Assembly: GCA_905250885.1 (NCBI GenBank)
Contig: CAJNOQ010000071.1
Span: 18,757 to 82,756, forward strand
DNA: 64,000 nt
DNA from: Didymodactylos carnosus
Taxonomy: Eukaryota; Rotifera; Eurotatoria; Philodinida; Philodinidae
Direction: 5' to 3'
Shown here: one piece after another, positions 10,671 to 22,790 of the stretch
Position numbering within the stretch: the stretch's first letter is position 1
Layout of the letters: each line of letters begins with the position of its first letter
Notes under the pieces: generated by a model
Databases searched by the model: none
Told to the model about the DNA's origin: nothing
The model's input: only the letters and a program-made list of their open reading frames with translations
Translations under genes and position numbers: made by a program

Positions 10671-12704
10671 TCATACAGCTTGTATTCTTGAATAATACAG
10701 TCCACTACTTGTTTCTGATAATTCGGATGATGCACAACTATTAGGAGCATAACATTTATCTTTATTATTTGATTTTATTTGTTTGGACGAAGAATAACGA
10801 TAATTGTCCTGATTATTAATGTTGGCAGTTGATTGTGGACTATTACTAGAATTATTTGTTGTTCGTGTTAGAGTATCAGCACTAGCAGTGGAATTAATAT
10901 TAATCATATAATCTTTACATACTCTATTATTTGTTGACATAAATCCACCATTACCATTATGATACTGTTGATGATTAATCATTGGTCGATGTGATGGATG
11001 ACAATTTGATGTTTTTAATAATTTTTGTCGTCTTCGTGTACGATGATAACAGAGTATGAATAATAATATTAAACCTATTAAAAATATTGGAATTAAAATA
11101 AAATAAATCAAATTATTATTGGTACTATTCGATGATGTGGAATTTTTTGACATTGAACGAAAATCTAAAATAAATAAAAAAATATATATATATTTTTTTT
11201 TAGTAGTTTATATCTCTATTTAAACAACATACCAATATCAACAACTTGTACAAATGCTTTTTTGTAAGTCATTACATGATTATTTTGAACTAGACAAATG
11301 TATGTTCCAGAATCTGTTTCTCTTGTTTGTTGAATAATAAATGGACTTGATATAAGATGTTCATTTATATTCGGTGTTTCATGTTGAATTGTTTCATATT
11401 GTACAGAATCAATAACAAGAGCATTTGAACGATAATAATCATTTGGAAGACGTTTTAACCACTAGAAATAATAAATAGATAAATTATTAATTTTAAAAAA
11501 AACTGTAATCTAAAATCATAGATTATACTTGTATTCGTGTTTGTAGATCATTTATTTGAATTTTACAATTTAATATTAATTTTTTACCAGATTCAATGGT
11601 GATATTTTCTGGATCATTATCTAAAAATTGAACTTTTTCTAAAAATAAATAATCTCATTTATTCATTTAAGATTAATTATTAGAAAAACAAACAATATCT
11701 CTCTACCTGTTACAATAACGATATAAGTGGCATTAATGAAACCATTTTGATTTGATAATTCACAAGTATAATTTCCCGTATCAGATTGTCGAAGATCTTT
11801 AATTTCCAATATTTGTTTTCTAAATAAAAAATTAAAAAAAAAATAAATAGAATAAAATAAATAATTTTTAATTTATATGATTATTTATAAATATGTCTGA
11901 TACTTACGACGTCATTCCATATTCATCTTCACTTAATATTTTTCCATTTTTTTTCCATTTAATTTCAGGTTCTGGTTTTCCTCTTGCTAAACATTTCAAT
12001 TGAATAGTTGTACCTTCTGGTTGAATTAATTTTGTTGAGATTAATTCAGATCTCGATAAAAACTGTGGCGCTTCTAAATTAATTGATAGAATTATTAAAT
12101 CAATAAATTACAGAAGAATTTTTACTTACCTCCATTATTTATCTCTCCTGATGGAAGAAAAGATTTTTGAAATGGTTTATCTGATTGATTGGATGGAATT
12201 ATTGTAGTTGAATTAGCTAAACATATTTTTAAAAAGAAAAAAAATAGTACAAAAATCTAAAAATTATATAATTTTTTAACATACATTTAATATTCAATTG
12301 AATTTCTGCCGTAATACTTCCAAAACCATTTACTGCCATACATTTGTAAAGACCTTCATCAGATATTTTTAATTTTCGAAATTTTAATAATAAACGTTTT
12401 ATGACAATTTGTGTCCATGTTGAATCAATTTCTTCATTATTTTTATACCATTGAATACTTAAATTAGGTTCAGGAGATACTGGACATTCCATTTCAAATA
12501 GTTCATTTTCATTTCCTTCGACAATTTTTCGATTGGTTGAAATTAATCTTGGTGGACTACCTAAAAATAAGAACAATTATTTGACAGTTAATCTATTCAG
12601 TAAATATTATTTTGTCTTATATTAGACATATACATACCTTTACTATATACGAATATAATTGAAATAATGACAATGACAAGTGTTTGAAATAATGATAATA
12701 ACAT
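10671..12704 (-). CDS. FGFRL1: FGFRL1: three-Ig, kinase-less FGF receptor-like protein
   Basis: FGFRL1 is a cell-surface decoy or adhesion receptor that binds FGF and heparin but has no kinase. Eight exons join in phase to 513 aa (human 504): 12638-12704, 12285-12560, 12130-12216, 11908-12073, 11707-11819, 11529-11638, 11233-11461, 10671-11164. Order of parts: signal peptide (MLLSLFQTLVIVIISIIFVY); Ig1 with GLYKCMAVNGFGS, matching vertebrate GVYVCKATNGFGS; a short linker; Ig2 with DTGNYTCELSN and INATY; Ig3 with IQWLKRL and DSGTYICLVQN; one membrane helix (LIYFILIPIFLIGLILLFIL) followed by RTRRRQK; a cytoplasmic tail of about 130 residues rich in N, S and T. There is no kinase domain and a stop closes the tail. 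The His-rich end of the vertebrate tail is not evident. The conserved motifs and architecture make a generic Ig protein unlikely. Confidence 0.93.
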
Positions 12705-15700
12705 TTTGATTAGTATAAATAAAAATGTCCTAAAATAGAATAAAAAATACTTTGATATTCAACTAATAAGTCGACCATCTGTTTTATTTATAAAAAAGAA
12801 ATGATTTTCTCAATTATAATAAATTTTTCAGTAGTATAAAATTATATATGAATATCAACTATGGCTCACTGATCAATTGAAACCTATATAAAGTGGAAAG
12901 AAGAGAGTCTCTTTTTTTTAATAATACACACATTGTTTTTTCTTTTACATCAGATAAAATAACTCAAGATATAGAGTTAGCGTCTGTTTATTTTAGAAAA
13001 TTCAATATGTTAATTGATAAGTAAAAATAATCTCTCTAATCTAAAGCACTATCATTTTTGTTACCGCAATCAGATTTATACTGTGACTAATCTATAACTC
13101 ATCACTATTAGACTAATTAATAAATAAATTTTTTAGAAAGTTTTTGTCGATTTGAATACAATGAATTAGTCTTTTGAATCGACTAAGGGAAACTAACGGG
13201 AACTTATAGCTTCTTTTGGCTTATGTTACATTTTTCGCTATTCAGAAGAGGTATACAAGTTTTCTATTGATACCTTCTTTCAATTAATCATTTAACTTCA
13301 TCTGTATGTGTATCCTTTCCGAATTCTTCTTTTTCTGTTACATAGAATAAGTCAATATCAACTATTTTAAAGGATGTCTAACCAAACTAAATCAAATTAA
13401 AAAGTAACAGATATGATGCGATTCGTCTCAGAAAAGTTGGCCTATTTCGAACTCTGACTTGTATGTTACGACTGATTAGATGAGAATCTACTACTTTATA
13501 TTTAACTACGTAAAGTTTCATTCATTGATTATGCAAGTAGGTATTTTCAATGAAATTATTGAAATTCTTTACATAAGTTCAATATATTATTATTGGAGAA
13601 TTGCAACCTTATAGATTATAATATTTTTGCAACTGTATCTTTCATCAGATTCTAAACTTTTTATACTTGAATTTTAATGACTTTCTCATTAATTCGTTTG
13701 ACTCGCTTCATCAACTCCCGAAACATAATTTATTTCTAGGTCTTTATTCTAGACAGTCTCTCGAGTCGAACACTCACTCCGATTGTTCAGTTTCTCTACT
13801 AGTTAATTAATAGTCATGTGATGGTATATCTGTGTACATGAATAAATAGTGTCTCTTCTTCGATGAGATAATTAATCACCCACTTTTCAGCGTATAGTAT
13901 ATATTATAAAGAGTAAAAACAAAGAATCAGTTAATCGATAGCCATCTGTAACATTATTGCATTCGTTTTCTATATTCTGTATAAAATGTAAATACGATTT
14001 TGGTAAATGTCTTGACTTTCTCTGAGGTGCCATTCTATTCAGTTAACTTTTCAGTCTTTTCATATCATAGTCAATCTTACAGTTAGGTAGTATCTTTAAG
14101 CATATGCTGATTATTTTCATAAGTGTCTATTTTGTGTTCATAGTACAATGTATGTTAAAATAAAATTTAACACTTTCTGTACTCATTATGCATGTACATG
14201 TAGTTCCTTTTCATTTGTTTTTAGCATTCGGAAAATGTATATAGTGAGAAAAGCAAAACTGTATGACATGAACAACCTTCATGTGTTCTCTCTCTCTCTC
14301 TCTTCTACAAAATACTATTCAAGGACTAATTGAAAGTGAAGTATATCAAATCAATAATAATATTTCGATGATCGACAGCTATTGTGTTCTTTGATAGTTC
14401 ATTTCATAGGCATAGAAGAAAAAAGAGCAAAGTGAACAATTCATTTTACAATGATAATGACTAAAACATAGTGTGCAAAACGAACGCTTTAGTTGCCTAA
14501 AAATCGATCCAAATAGCAGACGATCTTAAGCAAATGAAGTATTACTACTACTGATGAATCTTTTATATTTGCTCTATGGAATCTAATCATACAATTAAAA
14601 AACTAATAACACAGTTAAGTTGAAAATAACTGCGAAAAAATGTCTATGTGACGGACTTATGCAATTGTTTATCTGTCAATAATATAGATTTGGAGTGTAT
14701 TTTTTTTTTTTTCGAAAAGAAAAAAAAGCAGTTTTATCCATGAAGATGTAAACATAAGAATAAAATGTTAATTAACAGTTAGATGAAGTGCGTTGTATAC
14801 ATTTCAGTTGAGTTATATAATAGAAATTCTTATTATTGTCGCTGTCTAGTAACCTATATCACTTCCATTATCAGCATCCGCATGTATACATAAAATTAAA
14901 CTTTGAAGTAAATAGCAATAGATAGTTTAGAAGAATAAAAGAAAATTAAGCATATACATAATACAGATTTCTATATGAAAGTAACTCTCTTATTTCTTCA
15001 TAATTGTTTTTGACATTCAAGAAGATTTTTGGATCATATAAAGATCTGTTATGCTCAAATACAACCACTATTACCAATAATGTTATTATCTAAAGGTGGG
15101 GCGAGAGATAAAAATTAGAAATCACAATTCTAAACGCTTTTCATATATTCTTAGTTCGAGATTTCTATGACGTGACTATATAGTCATCTCCAATTAGACT
15201 TCCTTCATGAACTCTAATCTCTATTAATGTTTGTGCAATCTTGTTGAAAAACAATTATGAGTAAATATCTATGTATAATATAGAAGGGTTGATGTGAATG
15301 CACGATAGTGAATAGTAGATAGATGATGATCATTTTCACACCAAAACGTCAGATATGACAAATTATTCCACGCAACAACAGAAAAAAAGAGAGTGTATAT
15401 ATATATTGTTCATAAGAACTGTCTAGCATGATAATGACTAATGCTGAACTACTATAAAACTTGTTTTAAAAAAAAACAGAACCAACATTTAAATAATAAG
15501 ATCTTTTTTCTTAATTTGTATTTATCATCGAATAAACATTTTTATACAGAAATAAATGAAAATCTGCAGGAGATGAATATCATTCATTCGATCTATTTAG
15601 TTGTCATGATGGTACCATGGTAAAAGATAAATGATCATCATCAGTATCATTATTTAACTAGATAATGGACAATATAGTTAAGCCGTTTCACATGAAACAT

Positions 15701-18700
15701 TCATTTTTTACATTTAGACAGTCCTTATAGAAGCTCAATTCATACTTCTCTCTCTCTCTCCCTCTTTCTCTTATGTTATATCGAGTTTCCGCAAAGAAGC
15801 AATGATTAGAATGATTCGTTCATATCCAATCATACTAAATTATTCTTACAATCTTAGAACCTCAAGCGATTTTCAGAGAGTCATTTGAAAATCTATTTAT
15901 GATTACTACTTTGTTTACTGGTTGATTAAGAATCTAAATGAAATTTTATTATTCTTCCGTGTCCAATTACCTATCACTCTTTTGGTTACCGGTATAATAC
16001 AATATTTATCGGCGCATATCAAACCGTAACAACATTATAATCCATATACTACATATCAGTAAGAAATATATTGCCTACGCTAATTATTAAAAAAATCGAA
16101 AAGAAATTGAATACTATATGCATGTCGATATATATATGTATATATCTACTCAATAAACAATAGAGAAAAGAATTTTTCTTTGAAAATACTATCTGACTTA
16201 AAAGTAGCATAAGATATTATTTATGATCCAAAAATAGAAGCAACTTAAGCTAAACTTTTTTATCTTGATTTAATATCTCTGTATCAAAAGAGAAATGTAT
16301 TTTTAATGGATTAGGAGCAAAAATAAACATATTTACAGCAGCACTTTTATAATTAGAATTGAAATGAATGAGATAGGAACATTGTAGTGGAATACTCATA
16401 AAAATAAAACAGCACATATGAACTTGTACAGTAATTTTACTATAAAAAGTGACAAATATAGAAAACATCAGATGTAATGTTACCTGTAAATAAATAAATT
16501 CGTTCCAAAATAAATAAATTTGAATCAATAAAATAAATTTGAAAAATGAGAAGACATTTTTTTAATAAATATCAATTTTTAATTTGTTATGTACTATAGA
16601 CCACGAGTTAGATACGAATATTGGAAAAAAAAGTATGTGAAATAGAACAAAATTTATGATGAATAAAATAAATTTCTTTTCATTGTAATCTGGCACAAGT
16701 GCATCTTCGTAAAGAATTTATTTCGTTTTCTTCATGTTTTTTTTTTGTACAGTTCGCGTGATAATAAAGAGCGAAAGGGAAAAAAAAAGAACTATATAGT
16801 TCTTTTTCTCTATCGAATGGCACTATAGTACATATACGAGAGAGAGAGAGAGAAAGAAAGAGAAAATGTTTGTATAAAACCAAAGAAGGCAGAAAGATTT
16901 CTTGTTGGTCAAGTTTCAAATATAGATATACTCTCTACTATCTTCAGCTATATTTCATGCAAAAATTATAAAAGCAAATCAATCACGAAAAAGGAAAAGT
17001 GACAGACTATCACTAATTTGTATATATCTGGCTACTATCACATGAAAAGAAGAAAGTGTATATCGACTAATCAAAAATATGGGTGACATTCACGCCATGC
17101 GTCATAGAAACTAAAAACGAAGAAATAATCTCTCAATTTTCAATTGATCAAGTTTTTAGTATTCATTCTTCCAGTACACTATAGTATATTAAAGATTATT
17201 TGACTTTCAATATTGAAGAATAAATATTTTTTTCAAAAAATGTGTTTCATAGCGTGTCAGCGGCTTCTTTTTATAGTTTATTAGGATCTATGAAGTGATA
17301 GAATGTCTGTTCGTCATACAACTTCAAGAAATAGCTATTTCTCTATCGATTTGCGTGTGTACTCAAATTCAATTAATATTTTAATTAATTAATTTTAATA
17401 GTGGTATTATCATAGACATTAATTTATTAACATAACACTCTATCGTTTATTCAAATCTATGTATTGTCTCTCATTTTAGAAATATTCGTTTAAAGACGAT
17501 AATGATGATAAAGTAGATCATAATGATTATCATCAAAATAAAAAATTTATTACTAAACTGTTATGTAGATGAAGAGATATTTTAAGTCTGAATAAAAAGA
17601 CAAATTACTATTACCATAAATAACTGATTGATTAAACAGATGTTGATCGCTAAAAGGACACCTGCTTATACTTGAATACTCTGTCAAAATAAACAGAAAT
17701 CTCTATAGCTTATTATGAATGTAACAGTAGCAGCAAGTCTAATAATTTATTTGGAAAATGTTCCTCTAGACATACTTTTCTTACATTCATATTACAGTCT
17801 TACATTTTAATTGATAGTGGTCTCAAATTTCTCAGTGTTTGGTTTGGGCGTGAGGGATTTATGGGAAGTGGCTACTGTCAATAAGAAAATTTTAACGAAC
17901 ATTTGTTAAAATTGACAACTGTAAACGAATTACGTGAATATTTGTTGGTCACACTTTACTCATAAAAAAATACGACTATATTCCTATGTTAATTATGTTA
18001 TTCATTATTAAATAATCATTTTTAAAACATCTATAAACGTCAGAGTCATCAGTAACTTCGAAGTAAATTTCATTGATAGATTGAATTTAATATTATTTGA
18101 AATTATCTAAAATATTATCGTTATGTTTTAGATGTATTGGATTACACAGTTTTAGTCTTTTTTAGTACATCAAATGTTAGAATGTTTATTTTAGAATTTA
18201 ACTTATTGTATTAACACTTCTTATTCAAAGATTGAACATGAAAGAAAAATATGTCTCTTGAAGGAATGGAGGAATATAAAATTTCATATTGCCTCCGTAT
18301 ATAACGGTCTCTTTTCTTTTTTTCTTGTTGTATTTTTAAGGATTATATTTAGAAGGGAAAACATAAGTTTACATTAGCAGTTGTCATTTTTATACATATG
18401 GTAAACACCAAAGTAAAAGTGTTCAATAGACAAACATTCATAAAAGACTATACATACTCAAATATAATATTCTTAGAGAAATATCATCTTATAAAGGATC
18501 AATATAGTATACTTTAGTTCATTTTATATAAAAAATATTTTAATAAAATTAGAGGTTCAATGAATATGATTGAGTGTATGTTTTGTTAGCAGATAGAAAA
18601 TTTTAAATTACAATGGAAACTTGATTTTGAAGATGACGATGTTATTGTAACATCTTTAAGTAAAGAATAATAAGAATGTTATTTTTAATCATTTTATTAT

Positions 18701-19560
18701 ATCCATGCTGAGATTTAATATTAAAAACGAATGATTAAGTTAAATAAATAAAGAAAGAGATGTGATTTTTTCTAAAAACAGTTATTATATTTGTATATAT
18801 CATCAATGGAAGTGTGTTTTTGCTTTAGATTATCATACATACACATAAACCATATACACATTGTTGTTGATAGTTCTACTCAAATGATTCCATAGACAAT
18901 GTAGTCAATCAAAAAAATTGTGTGTGTTCATCATCATATTATTAGCATTTGTTTATTTTAACGACAGGGATGTTTTCCAAGTGCCAATTTTTAGACTAAA
19001 GAATATAAACCGTTTCTAATCAGACATAACTTCACACATCTACACACACACACAATACATTTAAGAAAAACATCTTCCATTCTAAGTTAAACACTGACCT
19101 ATTAGAAGAAATAGAAGCGAATGAAAAATGTTCATCAAAATGCAAAAAGATAACATTATTGACTCACAATATGCTTTTTCTTCCATGCTCTTTATAGATA
19201 TGGTGGAAATAACAGCATTATCTATCTACTCTTGATTAATTTTAAGTTTTTATATGTTCAATCTAAATTTGAAGAACAACTTTTATTTTAATTCTAACAT
19301 TTAAACATTTTTAAAATGCAACGTACAACTAAAACAAACAAACATATTATAATACTTCAGTAATGTATTTTCAATTACTTTTGAAAAAATATAGTTTTGA
19401 TCTTTGCACTAAGTCTAAATTAAAGAACAGAAACGGTACTAGACTCTTTTTAACAAGAGATTTTTCAAGACTTATAAAATATTCTATCGAATACGATAAA
19501 CAAGCTAAAAAATACCAGTAGATTAAGACCATTTATATCGCTCTTTTCCATATTTAAACA
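12705..19560. other. 6.9-kb gene-free spacer
   Basis: No coding exon, RNA gene or transposon with clear ends is recognised. It is AT-rich with scattered simple repeats, for example GA-rich runs near 14290, 15753 and 16843, and TTAA-rich sequence near 17380. A weak hairpin with ATTTTAAC/GTTAAAAT arms lies near 17890-17925. The right end should contain the 3' UTR of the SLC35G-like gene and the left end the FGFRL1 promoter. Short open frames are judged spurious. Confidence 0.5.
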
Positions 19561-22342
19561 TTAAGGACAAGACACACGTTTTTGATTGTTTATATTCGAC
19601 TTTTCTTCGCCATATTTAGCGGATACCGCAGCTACAGCAGCCACTTTTTGAGTCACTTTTTGTTTTCGTTTTTCTTCAATTAAAACGTCAATACATATAG
19701 TAATAATAGACATTAATATAAACGCACAACCTAAAATTATAATCATTCAAATCACAATTTATAGATTTTATTATTTTTCTTACCTAAATAGGCAATCCAA
19801 TCACTCTTTGAGTTTCTAAAAATGTTTTGTAAAAATAATGCTAATACAATATCTATAGAATAAGTTAATGTAACAATTGTCACTTTTTCTCGTTTGAGTG
19901 CCTTTTGATTTCCAATAAAAACAAATATGGATGCTAATGCTAGTCCAAATCCTGTAAATAATCTCCAATCATGCGGTACCGATTTACTACCGATTATAAA
20001 ATGTGTATATATAACTAATATGATAGAAATGACTAGTGAAAATGCCGATGACCAGAAACATAGAATACTGGTATGCAATCCTGCATTCAATAGTATTTTA
20101 TTCAAAATTATACTAATACTGAATGCAATAGTTGCTATTAGAACTAATATGGATCCGAATAAATAACTTGATGTTTTCACAAATTGAAAACTAGAAAATG
20201 GAGTATTTAATGTTGAATTGAATTCTGACGGTAATAGATTTTCACGAAACAATAGTGTTTGACGACCAATTAATATAACAGCAATCATCGTTAAAATAAA
20301 CGCAACAATACGAGGAATAGTTATACGTTCTTTGAGAAATATTAAAGCTAATATAATTGTCCATACAATTTGACTTTGTCGAATAACCGATAAACCTGGT
20401 AATGAAATATAATAATAGGCAAGATATATTGTAGAAGTACCAATAGCCATCATAAGTCCACGTAATATTATTCGTAATCGATATCCTTGTGGTCCAAGAA
20501 TATTGTAGTTTTTATAAATTGCATAAACAAAAAATGCTACTGTTTGTGCCAACATTTGTAACAACAGACCGAATAGCAAATCAAGACCAATAGCTTTTGT
20601 TATAAAAATTATAATACATAATGAGAATGTTGTGAGAAATGCCCACAGAATACCAGATAAATGTGATAGAAATCCTTCGTTTTGAGTTTGTGCAGTAAAT
20701 GACGGTGGTGATTGATGATTGATTGTATCGATATTATTCATTGGTTTTTCAGTTTCTGGGATTGCTATTGTTGCTGCTCGACGTGAGTCAACCATTGTTG
20801 AACGTCTAGAACCACTCATAGCCATTGAGCGTCTAAGACCATTTGCTAACGATTTCTGTTCTTCGGGTGTTAATTCGTCAATAATTGAACGTTGACGCTG
20901 ATATTGTGGTAGTTCAATAATCGTAGCTGCACGAGAACGTTGAACCGTATCAGCTTCTTGCTAGAAAATTAGTATATGAGATTTTAATTTCATAAAAGTA
21001 ATTATCACAGTTATATGCTTACACTTATTATAATTTCTCCTTTCTTTGCACTATCTGTTGGTGCTGTTGAATATGCCAGCGATGATGTTGGACGAAGTAA
21101 AGATCTTACCTGATCAAGGAGACCACTATCATTAATACCGTTTGATATTGAAACAGTAGTCGCATCATCATTATTGATCTCAAGTGTTGTAGTTGAACTA
21201 TTAATATCATCATCTTTATTTAAGCTGTAAATTGATTGTGAATCAGTGATAAATTCTCCATCAATAGGAAAACGAGGAAATGCTGGTGTATCACTAAGAT
21301 CATTCGCATCATTGAGATTTTGTGTATCGGCAGGTGGTTGTAAAACAATCATCGACAAGTGGTCATCACCTACTACATTTAACAGGGGAATTCTTGGCTG
21401 ATCATCAGCTTCAGGTACAGTTTTCATTGATGCATTAGACAGAGACGTTGTTTCATCCGCAGTTTCCCATTCATGATGTGAAAGCAATTTCTCTCGTTCG
21501 TTTTCTTCTGCAATATTAACCACATCAAAATACTAAACGAGAATTGAGAAAGTCAATGAAATCAAGGGGAAAACAGCAGGCTAAAATTAGCCCAAAATAA
21601 GTCGAAAATGACCCAAAATCAATTGATTTTCAGTGATTCTCAGTTACCCTCTGTAATTCTCTGTGATTTTCAATGACTTCCTGTCATTTCCGGTGACTTT
21701 TCATTCGATCAAAATCACTAAAATCGATAGAAATCAGTGAAAATCGGAAAAATCCAAAAATCAGCTGCTTCTTCCTTGCATTATCCCCAGTAAATCGTAT
21801 CAGAGGGACTTTTTTATACTCTTTTATCAACCGTCATTAATACAGCTCTTGACTATGGCTCTAAGTTATTAATAAGTAGACTGTTGACTAACCAAAGTAT
21901 AAGTTGTTAATTTAAATATTGAACAAGTTAACTATTGATTAAACAATTTAAATAAATACCTTTTTTTGTGAAATTTTACCAGGATTCATTATTATCTAAG
22001 GTTCATTTACATAAGAGTCAATGATAGAGTACAATAAAATGAACAGTAATGTCTGTATGTTTTTTCTATTCAACATACTTAAATGAAGGTTACAATCATG
22101 CAGGCTAAATATTTTTCCGGTTCTTCTTTTCATTGAAGCGAATCAAAAAATGATATTGATGTGATTTTTGATGTAATGCATGAAAAACATATAAATCGAT
22201 TATTTTGACATTTGTTGCAAAAAAATGTGTAAAACATGGACAATAAATCATGTAAACATTTTACTGCTTAAGCATATATAATTTAACTTATCTGCTCAAA
22301 TTAAAAATGTATAATGTTAGTCAGTTCAGTTTTACCTGTCAT
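19561..22342 (-). CDS. SLC35G-like drug/metabolite-family membrane transporter
   Basis: This is a ten-helix EamA-type protein of the drug/metabolite transporter superfamily. Its substrate cannot be told from sequence. Four exons join in phase to 612 aa: 22336-22342, 21023-21507, 19784-20960, 19561-19730. The first coding exon is only 7 nt (ATG ACA G); its donor and phase fit exactly, but it is a prediction. Residues 1 to about 235 are polar, acidic and probably cytosolic. The membrane part contains GPQGYRLRIILRG, IYLAYYYISL and IFLKERIT, matching SLC35G1 GPKGQRIFLILRG, IYYAYQTMSL and ICLKEKYS. The second half ends with helices around IVTLTYSIDIVLALFLQNIF and CAFILMSIITICIDVL, then a basic tail. 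Vertebrate SLC35G1 is about 365 aa, so the long N-terminus is unusual. SLC35F or another EamA subfamily remains possible. Confidence 0.84.
21590..21770. repeat. Motif-saturated block (AAATCA / TGATTTTC)
   Basis: Within the first intron of the SLC35G-like gene, about 180 bp consist largely of degenerate copies of a word near TCAGTGATTTTC and its complement GAAAATCA. It is not a regular tandem array: spacing and orientation vary. No coding potential is seen. Confidence 0.55.
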
Positions 22343-22790
22343 CTATTATAATAGTGAATTTGGGTAGTAGATGGACATCCACCACCACTACATTGAGTGT
22401 GAAAATATTTCTAGATGAAGAAATAATTGAATCAGCCTTTCAGGTGTATGTCCTAGAGTGAAGACATACTTAATATGAATAGATATCACAAATAAAACCT
22501 AGCGTTCTTATCTTTCTGATCGACATCCTTCTGATCGACATTCTATTTTATTTCAACACACACTATATTTAAGATGATAGCTTAATAGATATAAAAATAA
22601 TTCAAAATACGAGAAGTAAATTGCCACATCCAAAAAACAACAAAAAAATAATATTACACAAAAATATCTGTGAAAAAATGAAGAATGTAGCCATTATTAA
22701 ATATATTTTGCTCGTTTACTCTCCAAAATATTTGGCCTAAAAATACAAAAAGGATAAACGATTTTTTTAAACGAATCTTGGTGAAAATAT
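22343..22790. other. Spacer between SLC35G-like start and IK end
   Basis: About 450 bp separate the start of the SLC35G-like gene from the stop codon of IK, the next gene upstream, both on the minus strand. The stretch must serve as promoter of the first and 3' UTR of the second. Near 22521-22544 a short direct repeat of TTCTGATCGACAT is visible. No other element is recognised. Confidence 0.4.
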
